Assembly: GCF_009649745.1 (NCBI RefSeq)
Contig: NZ_WJNG01000002.1
Span: 142,150-206,149 of the forward strand
Length of the DNA: 64,000 nucleotides
Direction of reading: 5' to 3'
DNA from: Aquibacillus halophilus
GTDB taxonomy: Bacteria > Bacillota > Bacilli > Bacillales > Amphibacillaceae
In this document: piece by piece, positions 8,245 through 16,198 of the stretch
Numbering within the stretch: the first letter of the stretch is position 1
Layout: each line of letters begins with the position of its first letter
Translations under genes and position numbers: made by a program
The notes under the pieces: generated by a model
What the model was told of the DNA's origin: nothing
Database searches by the model: none
The model's input: only the letters and a program-made list of their open reading frames with translations

Positions 8245-9678
8245 ATGTACTTGAACGCGACGAAGGGGACAACAGAAGATCTGAAACATTTACCTACAAC
8301 TGTTCGTCCGCAAATTAATCCTGATGATGTCTTGGTTCCGGAGGGATACAAAGTTGAAGTAATAATTGCTGGTCTTTCATTCCCAACCGGGATGGCGGTT
8401 GCAGATGACGGCACAGTATTCGTAAATGAGGGGGGGAGTACGTGGCCAACTCGCCCTGCATCAATTCCTCGAACACTACGGTTAAATCCTAACGGAAAGC
8501 TTGACGTTTTTGCTGTTGAAACACTAGGTGGGCCTCGCGGAATGGCATATCATAATGGATATTTGTATGTGAGTGTGAAGGGTGGCTATCATACACGAAT
8601 CCTTCGGCACCATGTTAGGACTGGTAAAAAGGAAATCCTATTCGACCAAATTCCTGATGGAGGATGGCATGAACCGGGTGGTCCGGTTATTGGTCCAGAC
8701 GGTTACCTCTATTTTGCCCAAGGATCTGTTGCTCAACAAGGAGTTGTTCTACCGCAAGGGTTTACGGTTGATATGGCGAAACACCCACTTGCCCACGATG
8801 TTCCTGGGGAAGATGTCACCTTAACAGGAAACAATGTATGGAGTCGAAACCCTTTAATGCCTTTCCCTTATTTAACGGAAACTGGTCCATTCAAGCCACT
8901 CGGAGTTCCTGCGAAAAAAGGAGAGGTGATTAAGGGTCAATTCTGGTGTAACACTGGACTTTGGCGCTCTAAATTAGATGGCACAGAACCAGAGCTCCTG
9001 GCCTGGGGACTTCGGAATCCTTATGGACTGGCAATTAATGAGGAAGGGAAATTGTATGCTTCCGATAATGATATGGAAGAACAAAGTGAACGTGCAGTTG
9101 CCAATGATCCGGATCGTATTTGGCATATAAAGAATGCACAGAAACCACCAGGGTCAGTAGGAAGACCGGATTGGTATGGCTATCCTGACATATGTGCAGA
9201 TGGAATCCCCGTTTGGGATAAAAGCAAATATCCACTAAAGGGAAAAGCGGCAGAACCAATGCTCCAAAATCCACCGCCTTGGGCTGGTCCGCCAGTGTAT
9301 TTGGAAAATCCCCATTCTTGCATGACGATGATGGATTTTTGTAAGTCAGATGTATTCGGTCATCGCGGAAAACTATTTGCATGTGAATGGGGAACTTTAG
9401 CACCACTCAACTCACCAAGGCCAAAAGCATTAGACAATGGATTTAAGGTAATGAAGGTGGATGTCAATACAGGAGAAGGCGAGCCCTTTTTCATGAATAA
9501 ACGACCTGGTCCCGCTTCCTACTATGGTTCTGGTGGAATCGAACGTCCTGTTGACTGTAAGTTTTCTGCAGATGGAAAGAGCTTGTATGTGCTTGATTTT
9601 GGTTATGTGACGGTTACTGGAGGCTTTATGTTATCTTATGCCCACACAGGTGTATTATGGAAAATAACAAAGGAGTAA
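8245..9678 (+). CDS. PQQ/sorbosone-dehydrogenase-like beta-propeller protein
   Basis: A 477-residue beta-propeller resembling the glucose/sorbosone dehydrogenase (PQQ-dependent sugar dehydrogenase) family. Repeated blades are visible: LSFPTGMAVADDGTVFVNE, GGPRGMAYHNGYLYVS, GGPVIGPDGYLYFAQG, WGLRNPYGLAINEEGKLYAS and KFSADGKSLYVLDFG. There is no signal peptide, unusual because true PQQ enzymes are exported, so cofactor use is uncertain; an NHL-like binding or lactonase role is possible. The ATG at 8245 follows GAAAGGATG. A small helical-protein gene follows 29 nt later, probably as an operon. Confidence 0.75.
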   Translation: MYLNATKGTTEDLKHLPTTVRPQINPDDVLVPEGYKVEVIIAGLSFPTGMAVADDGTVFVNEGGSTWPTRPASIPRTLRLNPNGKLDVFAVETLGGPRGMAYHNGYLYVSVKGGYHTRILRHHVRTGKKEILFDQIPDGGWHEPGGPVIGPDGYLYFAQGSVAQQGVVLPQGFTVDMAKHPLAHDVPGEDVTLTGNNVWSRNPLMPFPYLTETGPFKPLGVPAKKGEVIKGQFWCNTGLWRSKLDGTEPELLAWGLRNPYGLAINEEGKLYASDNDMEEQSERAVANDPDRIWHIKNAQKPPGSVGRPDWYGYPDICADGIPVWDKSKYPLKGKAAEPMLQNPPPWAGPPVYLENPHSCMTMMDFCKSDVFGHRGKLFACEWGTLAPLNSPRPKALDNGFKVMKVDVNTGEGEPFFMNKRPGPASYYGSGGIERPVDCKFSADGKSLYVLDFGYVTVTGGFMLSYAHTGVLWKITKE

Positions 9679-9707
9679 GAAAATTTTGACCGATGGAAGG
9701 TGGTAAA

Positions 9708-10331
9708 ATGAATAATTATGATTCATGGGGACTTTATCGTAGCCAAGTGAATTTTCCAAGTTATAAAACTGAGAAAGCACAGCTTAGTAAAGATGGACCA
9801 ATCCTTATTGACCTTGATCCAAAAACCTGGGAGCAACACCTGGATCGAATTGGTCAATGGTTGGGGAATACCTTAATGGCGCAGATTTCGTATCATCAGT
9901 TAGCACAGGACACGGTTAGTAAAATTCAAGAACCTCATATTCGTCAAGCAATAACAGACATTACTTTTCATGCTGCGAATCATATCAGAGCTGTGGAAGA
10001 ACTATTTTCTTTGATTGATCGCCATCCGTACTTTTTCTCTCAATACGGAGGCCATGCTTCCGCAATGTTGAAGGAAACAATTAGTGGATTAAAAGGAATG
10101 CTTGGTGGAGCGCAGGGAGATTGGCAAATGCTTCATCAGTTATTACTTACAAACATGAATACATTAGGTGCCTTTGCTGTAACAGAGCAATTTGGTTTGC
10201 TGTTAGGTCTTTCGGAAATAACCCAGATTACGCTACCAATTATCCACCAAAAGCAAACAGACCAACTAGTGATCAATGAGTATATGTTAGAGATGGCATC
10301 CATTTCGATTGTTTACCAACAAAATATATAA
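9708..10331 (+). CDS. Helical protein of unknown function, possibly ferritin-like
   Basis: A 207-residue, mostly alpha-helical protein. The segments YHQLAQD, FHAANHIRAVEELF and LLLTNMNTLGAFAVTEQFGLLLG could form a four-helix bundle, and the His/Glu spacing (HAANHIRAVEE) suggests metal binding, but I cannot name a family. The ATG at 9708 has GGAAGGTGG upstream; an earlier ATG at 9693 overlaps that site. It follows the propeller gene in the same direction, so they may work together. Confidence 0.65.
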   Translation: MNNYDSWGLYRSQVNFPSYKTEKAQLSKDGPILIDLDPKTWEQHLDRIGQWLGNTLMAQISYHQLAQDTVSKIQEPHIRQAITDITFHAANHIRAVEELFSLIDRHPYFFSQYGGHASAMLKETISGLKGMLGGAQGDWQMLHQLLLTNMNTLGAFAVTEQFGLLLGLSEITQITLPIIHQKQTDQLVINEYMLEMASISIVYQQNI

Positions 10332-10505
10332 TTCTACTATTATACCTTCTATAGAATGATAACCTCTATCCTATCTTGGAAAAATTATCGAACCAACCTA
10401 TCTGGCCTTATCGCTTGAAATTCAAAAAGCACACGCTGAACTGTCCTTCTCAATCTTCCACAATTCTGAAGCAAGTTTTGATTTTACTGAAGTCAGGTGA
10501 TCGAT

Positions 10506-11066
10506 ATGAAGAAATTTTTTATGAAAAGTGATGTCCTTATGTTAAAACAGATGAAAAGGAACGATGAAAGTAACGCCGAGCGTGTGGTATATGGAGCTTT
10601 GCTTGGAACGATTGGTGCAATACTGCAGTCTTCAGGAATGTTTGGTGGTATTGGCCTTTTGATTAGTGCACTATCATCGTTTCCAATTGTTTTAGCTACC
10701 TTAAGGTCTCTCCGCACAGGCTTTTTGACATACCTTGTAACGTTTGCACTTTTATCTATGATTCAACCAGCAGAGGCTTATGTCTATTTAATAACTACAG
10801 GATTGTTAGGACTTAGTATGGGCTTTGGCTTTAGAGTGCTTAAAAAAGAGTGGCTTGTTGTATTATTTTCTGCAACCGCATTGATGCTTGGTATTTTATT
10901 TTTATTACTAGTGATCGAATTCCCAGTTCTAGGCCCTTCAATAGGTGGAGAGTTGGACCTGCGTTTGGTTTTATATATTTTTCTCTTTACAATGATCTAT
11001 AGTTTCATTTGGATGAAATCAATACTTATTATTATGAAGAAATACGCTGCAATCGTGGATAAGTAA
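10506..11066 (+). CDS. Polytopic membrane protein of unknown function
   Basis: A 186-residue protein with about five membrane helices. A charged N-terminus (MKKFFMKSDVLMLKQMKRND) precedes VVYGALLGTIGAILQSSGMFGG and later hydrophobic blocks, ending IMKKYAAIVDK. The layout recalls ECF-transporter S-components or YybS-like proteins, but no diagnostic motif is present. The ATG at 10506 has AGGTGA at good spacing and is preferred over the GTG at 10497. A GGGACA hairpin repeat starts one base after the stop. Confidence 0.7.
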   Translation: MKKFFMKSDVLMLKQMKRNDESNAERVVYGALLGTIGAILQSSGMFGGIGLLISALSSFPIVLATLRSLRTGFLTYLVTFALLSMIQPAEAYVYLITTGLLGLSMGFGFRVLKKEWLVVLFSATALMLGILFLLLVIEFPVLGPSIGGELDLRLVLYIFLFTMIYSFIWMKSILIIMKKYAAIVDK

Positions 11067-11067
11067 A

Positions 11068-11094
11068 GGGACAAGGGGACAGGCTCCTTGTCCC
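11068..11094 (+). repeat. GGGACA...TGTCCC hairpin repeat
   Basis: GGGACAAGG (11068-11076) pairs with CCTTGTCCC (11086-11094) around a 9-nt loop and is followed by an ACTTTTTTA tail. It starts one base after the preceding stop codon and could act as an intrinsic terminator. Confidence 0.75.
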
Positions 11095-11446
11095 ACTTTT
11101 TTATTTATCACATCAGTACGATTCGATTAGTTAGTAAACCCAAGGGTTCCAAACAGTGCATTCTAGCTCAGTATCTTTCTTATGAATTCTGGATTCCGAA
11201 AGAAGTGTTATCACACACTTTATCTAGACCTAAAATTGACTCGATTACATTCCCTTAATTATAAAAAAACAAAGATGATAATTTAATCTGTACGATTGTA
11301 ACTTAGGACAAGCCTTTATCGACTAATATATAAATATTCACTTTTAAAGTTATCAACTAAACCACTACATAAATACAGTAAAAATGATGAGTACAGACTA
11401 GATCAAAACTATATGCAAAATATCTATAGAATGGATGTGAAATCCT
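11095..11446. other. Intergenic region, nothing recognised
   Basis: About 350 AT-rich bases between the membrane-protein gene and the DUF4362 lipoprotein gene. No open frame with a ribosome binding site, no hairpin with a U-run and no repeat was seen beyond the hairpin at its left edge. Confidence 0.5.
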
Positions 11447-12568
11447 GTGAAAAGACTACTATACATATGTCTCTTAGTCATGGTAACGGCTTTGACAGCC
11501 TGCAATGAGAATACGAATGATGGTGGAACAATCCATCCGGTTGGTGTAGAGGAAGAAAAACAACCAGATGTGAAAGAGGAGTCCAAACCCAACGTACCGG
11601 GTGTTAAAAATGTTGATGTCCTAAATACCCATGGCCAAATTCAAGGGTGGGAAAAGATGGCGGAATTTTACCAAAATATGCGGATTGGTACCGTCTCTGA
11701 GCTACGGATTGTTCATTACACTACTGAGGGAGATCCTATACTAACAGATTTAACGTATAACGGTGAATCACTAGAGGTTAAGTATGATACCACGCAAGAC
11801 AATTTTGGGAGTGGTGAGGTAATAACCAATACTTGTGGGGATCTGATTGAAGAAACTAATCCCACAAACGTTTCCTATATCGCGGTTGACTGTGAGGGTC
11901 TTTCTCGTGAGATTCTACAAATTAGTTACAACATGAGTCAGCAAGATCGCTTTGAAGTGGAATTGAAGTATGGCAAAGAACTAGAAAACGAAATTAATAC
12001 ACTAACAAATACATTAAAACAAGAGACAGATACACAAGCGGAGAGTGATTTTGACCTGCCTGATACTGTAAAGCAAGAGGTGTACAAAAAATTAGTATTT
12101 GCAAACTACTTAGCCGAAAAAGACATAAAAACCACTTGTTCGACCAAGGACAATAGAAACTATTATCTAAAGGTGTACATAAACGGTGGTGATCGTGAGT
12201 ATCGCTGGGCTTCCTGCGATGAGAGTCAAGATGCTCAGAACTTAACAGAGATTGCAGAATACATGATTGATCAGTCGACGAATATACAAGATGAAGAGCT
12301 AGATATCACGGTTCAAGGTTACGTACTGGAAAAAAAGGATGACATGATATTAATCGGTCAGGAGCTTAACAGGTTAGATTATGAATGGATTAAAGATGAG
12401 CTTCAACATATGGAGCTAGAGGGGATTGGTTTTGACTTCACCTATCTAGAAGGTATTTCTACTGATGAGTTCAGTCTTGGTAATAAAATCCGTGCAACAA
12501 TTGAAGGGAGTATCAAGGGCTCCAATCCGGGGAAAGCCATGGTGAAAGAAATTGAGAAATTAGAGTAA
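11447..12568 (+). CDS. DUF4362-type lipoprotein
   Basis: A 373-residue lipoprotein with signal peptide and lipobox ALTAC (Cys19). After an acidic linker, residues ~58-180 match the DUF4362 pattern (DVLNTHGQIQGWEKMAEFY, RIVHYTTEGDPILTDLTYNG), known from Bacillus lipoproteins of unknown role. The second half (~195-373) is a further domain with DUF3221-like features (DITVQGYVLEKKDDMILIGQ). The start is GTG 11447. A convergent hairpin terminator follows. Confidence 0.8.
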   Translation: MKRLLYICLLVMVTALTACNENTNDGGTIHPVGVEEEKQPDVKEESKPNVPGVKNVDVLNTHGQIQGWEKMAEFYQNMRIGTVSELRIVHYTTEGDPILTDLTYNGESLEVKYDTTQDNFGSGEVITNTCGDLIEETNPTNVSYIAVDCEGLSREILQISYNMSQQDRFEVELKYGKELENEINTLTNTLKQETDTQAESDFDLPDTVKQEVYKKLVFANYLAEKDIKTTCSTKDNRNYYLKVYINGGDREYRWASCDESQDAQNLTEIAEYMIDQSTNIQDEELDITVQGYVLEKKDDMILIGQELNRLDYEWIKDELQHMELEGIGFDFTYLEGISTDEFSLGNKIRATIEGSIKGSNPGKAMVKEIEKLE

Positions 12569-12633
12569 GTTTTATTACTAGGATGAGACCTCGGGACAAG
12601 ATAAACTGTCAGACTAATAAAAAGAATTCAAAG

Positions 12634-12672
12634 AAAGAGCCTATTCCTTATAGCATCAGGAATAGGTTCTTT
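12634..12672. terminator. Bidirectional intrinsic terminator
   Basis: AAAGAGCCTATTCCT (12634-12648) pairs with AGGAATAGGTTCTTT (12658-12672) with one G-U pair. It lies between convergent genes and has A/T-rich flanks on both sides. Confidence 0.75.
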
Positions 12673-12714
12673 AACTTTTCTACAGGTAGTTGTTTGGTTT
12701 GTTCTTTGGGCTCC

Positions 12715-12741
12715 GGGACAAGGTGCCTGTCCCTCTGTCCC
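12715..12741 (-). repeat. GGGACA...TGTCCC hairpin repeat abutting a stop codon
   Basis: Inverted-orientation copy of the hairpin family. In minus-strand reading it begins immediately after the stop codon (12742-12744) of the glutamine-rich gene, matching how the copies behind plus-strand genes are placed. Confidence 0.75.
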
Positions 12742-13113
12742 TTAGCTAAGTCCGTTTCCACCGGTATTATTTTGAGCAGCTTGTTGATTTTGCTGTCTAA
12801 CTTCCTCAGCATTTGTTCCTGCAAATCCTGGTTGGGTAACAGATTGTGTTACTCCGTTAACCTGGTTAGGACTTGTCCCAGCTGATGATTGAAAGTTTTG
12901 TTGTGGGCTTTGTTGCTGAAACTGTTGGATTAATTGTTGGATCTCCTGCAACTGTTGTGCAGCATTTTGTTCTATGTTAGCCATTTGTTGCTGTTGCTGT
13001 GCTCCTACTTGTTGTCCTTGTTGAAGCTGTTGTGCGTTTTGTTGTTCTTGTTGCTCCAGTTGTTTTGCAATTTGTGTAATTTGATTTAGAACTTGCTGAG
13101 CCTGCTGTGGCAT
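12742..13113 (-). CDS. Glutamine-rich protein with a gamma-SASP-like C-terminal motif
   Basis: A 123-residue, extremely Gln-rich protein. Residues 1-70 form a probable coiled coil (QQVLNQITQIAKQLEQQEQQ). Near residues 95-115, TNAEEVRQQNQQAAQN closely follows the gamma-type small acid-soluble spore protein repeat (TNxQEVRxQNxxA). This suggests a spore-core storage or structural protein, but family assignment rests on that single motif. GAGGAG lies 8 nt before the ATG at 13113. It follows another small Gln-rich gene by 27 nt on the same strand. Confidence 0.7.
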   Translation of the reverse strand: MPQQAQQVLNQITQIAKQLEQQEQQNAQQLQQGQQVGAQQQQQMANIEQNAAQQLQEIQQLIQQFQQQSPQQNFQSSAGTSPNQVNGVTQSVTQPGFAGTNAEEVRQQNQQAAQNNTGGNGLS

Positions 13114-13140
13114 TAATAAAACTCCTCTATAAAAAGATTA

Positions 13141-13362
13141 TTATTCGGATTGAGATTGTTGTTGGGTCATTATTGCACTTTGAACTTGACTTACTGAAGT
13201 TTGAGCCTGCGCAATTTCAGCTGCGGCTTGTTTAATTGCTTCTTGAGCCATTACCTGGTCAGATGAAGATTTTTCAATTGCTTGTGTTAATAGTTCTTTA
13301 GTTAAAGAAACACTACCTTTTGCTTGATTTAACTGATTTACATCAATTTGTTGTTGAGCCAT
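13141..13362 (-). CDS. Small glutamine/alanine-rich protein, putative spore protein
   Basis: A 73-residue helical protein (MAQQQIDVNQLNQAKGSV...) rich in Gln, Ala and Ser with no cysteine, predicted coiled coil over most of its length. The ATG at 13362 is chosen because AAGGAG is 9 nt upstream; the in-frame ATG at 13371 touches the site. It is the first gene of a two-gene unit with the SASP-like gene. Composition and partner suggest sporulation, but no motif proves it. Confidence 0.6.
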   Translation of the reverse strand: MAQQQIDVNQLNQAKGSVSLTKELLTQAIEKSSSDQVMAQEAIKQAAAEIAQAQTSVSQVQSAIMTQQQSQSE

Positions 13363-13419
13363 ACCAAACATCTCCTTTTAGAGTCTTTATTACTCTTTTA
13401 TAATAACCATGAATTCAAA

Positions 13420-13426
13420 TATTATG
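13420..13426 (-). promoter_or_regulatory. Possible forespore (sigma-G-like) -10 box
   Basis: On the minus strand this reads CATAATA, matching the sigma-G/sigma-F -10 consensus CATAMTA, at a sensible distance (~58 nt) from the ATG at 13362. The -35 match is poor, so this is weak support. Confidence 0.25.
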
Positions 13427-13616
13427 GCTGGTTATATTTGACTTATAATAAAGCACTACATTATTAGCCAATTGGTTTTGTGGTAAAATTTTCGAAAAAT
13501 AATTGCGAATGCTTTATGTAAATAATAATATTTCTATAGTGGAAAGCTACAGATCGACTTGTGAAAAATCCGCGTAATTTTCGAAAAGGATTAGGTCAGG
13601 GAGGCAGTGCAAAATA

Positions 13617-14342
13617 GTGGAGCAATCAATTAAGCCTATAATAGGAATTACTAGTTCTATTGTCACTCATAATAATATTCCAAGTTATAATTTACATGAG
13701 AAGCATATCCGTGCAGTTGTTCGTGCAGGTGGGGTTCCGATAATCATTCCAACTGGTACACAAGAGCTGACAGAAGTATGGGTTAATGCTTGTAAAGGAA
13801 TTATCTTAAGTAGCGGTGAAGATGTAGATCCGAGTTCTTATGGTTCAAACCCGTCTCCAAAGATACAAAAAACAAATAAAAACCGTGACTTAACAGAAAT
13901 CGGTCTGGTTCAAAATGCTCAAAAACAAAATAAACCAGTTATGGGTCTTTGTAGAGGAGCAACGATGCTAAATGTTGCTTTAGGAGGAACAGTAATTCAA
14001 GACATTGTCACTAATAACCCTAATGCTATTAACCACAATCAGAAAGCTGATAGATCAGAACCGACTCATGATGTTCAAATTGATGCTACTAGTAGGTTAT
14101 ATCAAATTTTCCGCACCTCGAACATCCGCGTTAATAGTATGCATCATCAGGCCATTGGCCGAATTTCATCGGATCTAAGAAAAGTAGCAGTTGCCCCGGA
14201 TGGTTCCATTGAGGCAGTGGAAAGTATTGATAAAACATCACCACTGTTGATCGGAGTTCAATGGCACCCTGAGGAGATGGCAAGTGTTGATCCAATTATG
14301 CAGCGACTATTTGATGTGTTTATTAAGGAATGTGAAAAATAG
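13617..14342 (+). CDS. Gamma-glutamyl-gamma-aminobutyrate hydrolase family peptidase (C26)
   Basis: A 241-residue class I glutamine-amidotransferase-like hydrolase (PuuD/peptidase C26). The nucleophile elbow is MGLCRGATMLN (Cys ~104), and the His-Glu pair is in GVQWHPEEM (~214-220), so the triad is complete. The N-terminus PIIGITSS and GVPIIIPTGTQEL are family-typical. Members cleave gamma-glutamyl amides such as gamma-glutamyl-GABA. Start is GTG 13617 with GGGAGG about 12 nt upstream. Confidence 0.9.
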   Translation: MEQSIKPIIGITSSIVTHNNIPSYNLHEKHIRAVVRAGGVPIIIPTGTQELTEVWVNACKGIILSSGEDVDPSSYGSNPSPKIQKTNKNRDLTEIGLVQNAQKQNKPVMGLCRGATMLNVALGGTVIQDIVTNNPNAINHNQKADRSEPTHDVQIDATSRLYQIFRTSNIRVNSMHHQAIGRISSDLRKVAVAPDGSIEAVESIDKTSPLLIGVQWHPEEMASVDPIMQRLFDVFIKECEK

Positions 14343-14461
14343 TTGGATTAGGTTAATTTATGAAACATAAAACTTGAACGTAACATACATTTTACTACAA
14401 GAGGCTTTTCTAACTGTAGAAATGTCTTTATGATAAAGGAAAAAGGCTAAGGTGTGATTCA

Positions 14462-15102
14462 ATGTCCAGATTCGAAAATCTCAATTATGTTTGGTATGCA
14501 AGCTATGGATCAAATTTAGATAGAGATCGATTTTTATGTTATATAAGAGGTGGAAAACCAAAAGGTTCTGAAAAAGTAGAAGTAGGATGTAGAGATAAGT
14601 CACTTCCAATTGAAGAAGGAACTTATGTTATGCGATATCCACTCTATTTTGCAAAAGCATCCGCACGTTGGCAAAAACAAGGAGTAGCATTTATAGGGCT
14701 GGAAAAAGATGAAAAAATCCATACATACAGTAGAAAATACTTGATAACCGTAGAGCAATTTATGGATGTAGTGAAACAAGAAAATAACGGAGAAATAGTT
14801 GATATTGGCCTACAAGAAGTAGTTGAAAGCGGATTTAAAACAATTATAGATTCATGGTACGGTACGATTTTTATTTAGGTGAAGCAGATGGATATCCAAT
14901 CTTCACTTTTACTGCTGATTGGGATTTAGATGTGCCGTTTAATAAACCATCGAACGAATATCTAAGTATGATCATCAATGGGTTAAAAGCAATAATAGGG
15001 CTTGAAGACATAGAGATTTTTAATTATTTGCGTACCAAGCCGGGAATAGCTAATAACTATACTAATACCGAACTTGAAGAACTGGTTAATTTTTCTTCAT
15101 GA
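14462..15102 (+). pseudogene. Gamma-glutamylcyclotransferase-like gene with a frameshift
   Basis: The first frame (14462-14878) begins MSRFENLNYVWYASYGSNL, the YASYGSNL signature of gamma-glutamylcyclotransferase-like proteins of the type often misnamed histone deacetylase in Bacillus. It stops after ...DSWYGTIFI. The sequence continues in the +1-shifted frame to 15102 as FYLGEADGYPIFTFTADW. One missing T in the T5 run at 14868-14872 would restore one ~213-residue protein. Either a real disabling mutation, slippage or a sequencing error. Confidence 0.75.
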
Positions 15103-15128
15103 CGCGGATGTAAAAATCGATTATCGAT

Positions 15129-15167
15129 TAAAAACTCGTTTCCAGATGTCTGGGAGTGAGTTTTTTA
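15129..15167 (+). terminator. Intrinsic terminator
   Basis: AAAAACTCGTTTCCAG pairs with CTGGGAGTGAGTTTTT around a short loop and is followed by T residues. It lies 27 nt after the frameshifted gene. Confidence 0.75.
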
Positions 15168-15307
15168 ATTTGAGTTCAAAAAAATGTATCTAGGTGTAAT
15201 TAGGGAAGTCCATATAATTTATATGTGCAAGAGCCCACCTTTTTTACCAAACTCGTAAGTTTTCATATCACTAGGATCGTTGACCATGATAAACTATAAC
15301 TAACAAA

Positions 15308-15327
15308 AAATGAATCATCATTCATTT
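15308..15327. promoter_or_regulatory. Perfect 20-bp palindrome, candidate fatty-acid repressor operator
   Basis: AAATGAAT and ATTCATTT are perfect inverted arms around CATC, ending just before the ribosome binding site of fadH. The half-site TGAAT resembles the B. subtilis FadR box (TGAATGAnTAnTCATTCA) but the spacing is shorter. A TetR-type repressor operator for fatty-acid genes is the best guess. Confidence 0.5.
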
Positions 15328-15344
15328 AAAGGGGTGAAAAATTA

Positions 15345-16115
15345 TTGGAGGGTAAAGTGGTTATTGTTACAGGCGGTTCTAGTGGGATGGGAAAATACAT
15401 GGCTGATCGGTTTGCTCAAGCCGGGGAAAAGGTGGTAATTACGGGTAGAAATCAGGAAAAACTCGATCTTGCAGAAAAAGAAATCACTCAAAAGAAGCCA
15501 AAAGGTGAAATTTTTAAGGTTCAGATGGATGTACGAGAAATTGATCATGTTCAACACATGGTAGCTAAAACCCTAGAAAAATTTGGACGGATCGATAACT
15601 TGGTGAACAATGCGGCTGGTAATTTTATTTGTCCAGCTGAGAAACTAAGTGCGAACGGGTGGAATTCTGTCATTAATATTGTGTTGAACGGGACGTTTTA
15701 TTGCAGTAGTGAAGTAGGAAAGTATTGGATTGAAAAAGGGATCAAAGGTAGCATCATTAATATGGTAGCAACTTATGCCTGGGGTGCTGGCGCTGGTGTG
15801 ATTCACTCTGCTGCAGCAAAAGCGGGAGTGTTATCAATGACGAGAACCCTTGCGGTCGAATGGGGGGAAAAATACGGAATTCGTGTTAATGCGATTGCTC
15901 CAGGACCAATTGACCGAACAGGCGGTGCTGAAAAATTGTGGGAGTCCAAAGAAGCTGCAGAAAGAACTTTGGCTAGCGTGCCATTGGGTCGGTTAGGGAA
16001 TCCTGAAGAAATTGCCGAACTTGCTTATTTTTTATTCTCCGAACATGCTGGCTACATAAATGGAGCATGTATGACGATAGATGGCGGTCAATGGTTAAAC
16101 CAAAATCCATTTTAA
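15345..16115 (+). CDS. fadH: 2,4-dienoyl-CoA reductase-like SDR
   Basis: A 256-residue short-chain dehydrogenase. TGGSSGMGKYMADRF is the NADP-binding Gly motif, NNAAGNF the structural motif, and NMVATYAWGAGAGVIHSAAA, AIAPGPIDRTGGAEKLW and DGGQWLNQNPF match B. subtilis FadH closely. As in that subgroup the classical active-site Tyr is His in HSAAAK. FadH reduces 2,4-dienoyl-CoA during oxidation of unsaturated fatty acids. The TTG at 15345 has GGGGTG 8 nt upstream. It is separate from the acyl-CoA cluster at 56-63 kb. Confidence 0.9.
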   Translation: MEGKVVIVTGGSSGMGKYMADRFAQAGEKVVITGRNQEKLDLAEKEITQKKPKGEIFKVQMDVREIDHVQHMVAKTLEKFGRIDNLVNNAAGNFICPAEKLSANGWNSVINIVLNGTFYCSSEVGKYWIEKGIKGSIINMVATYAWGAGAGVIHSAAAKAGVLSMTRTLAVEWGEKYGIRVNAIAPGPIDRTGGAEKLWESKEAAERTLASVPLGRLGNPEEIAELAYFLFSEHAGYINGACMTIDGGQWLNQNPF

Positions 16116-16116
16116 T

Positions 16117-16180
16117 GGGACAGAGGGACAGGCTCTTTGTCCCACTCTGTCTCAAAAAAAGGGAACGGAAGAAACGTCCC
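16117..16180 (+). repeat. GGGACA hairpin repeat followed by a degenerate ACGG element
   Basis: A hairpin unit begins one base after the fadH stop (16117-16143). After CTCTGTCTCAAAAAAA comes GGGAACGGAAGAAACGTCCC (16161-16180), a collapsed inverted pair of the GGGACGGTTC family. The block lies directly before the GH3 gene. Confidence 0.7.
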
Positions 16181-16198
16181 TATCCGAGGTGAATGAAA

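Noticed and set aside
12583..12885. 100-codon plus-strand frame over the terminator and SASP-like gene
   Set aside because: It is the antisense of the Gln-rich gene and includes the terminator and a repeat.
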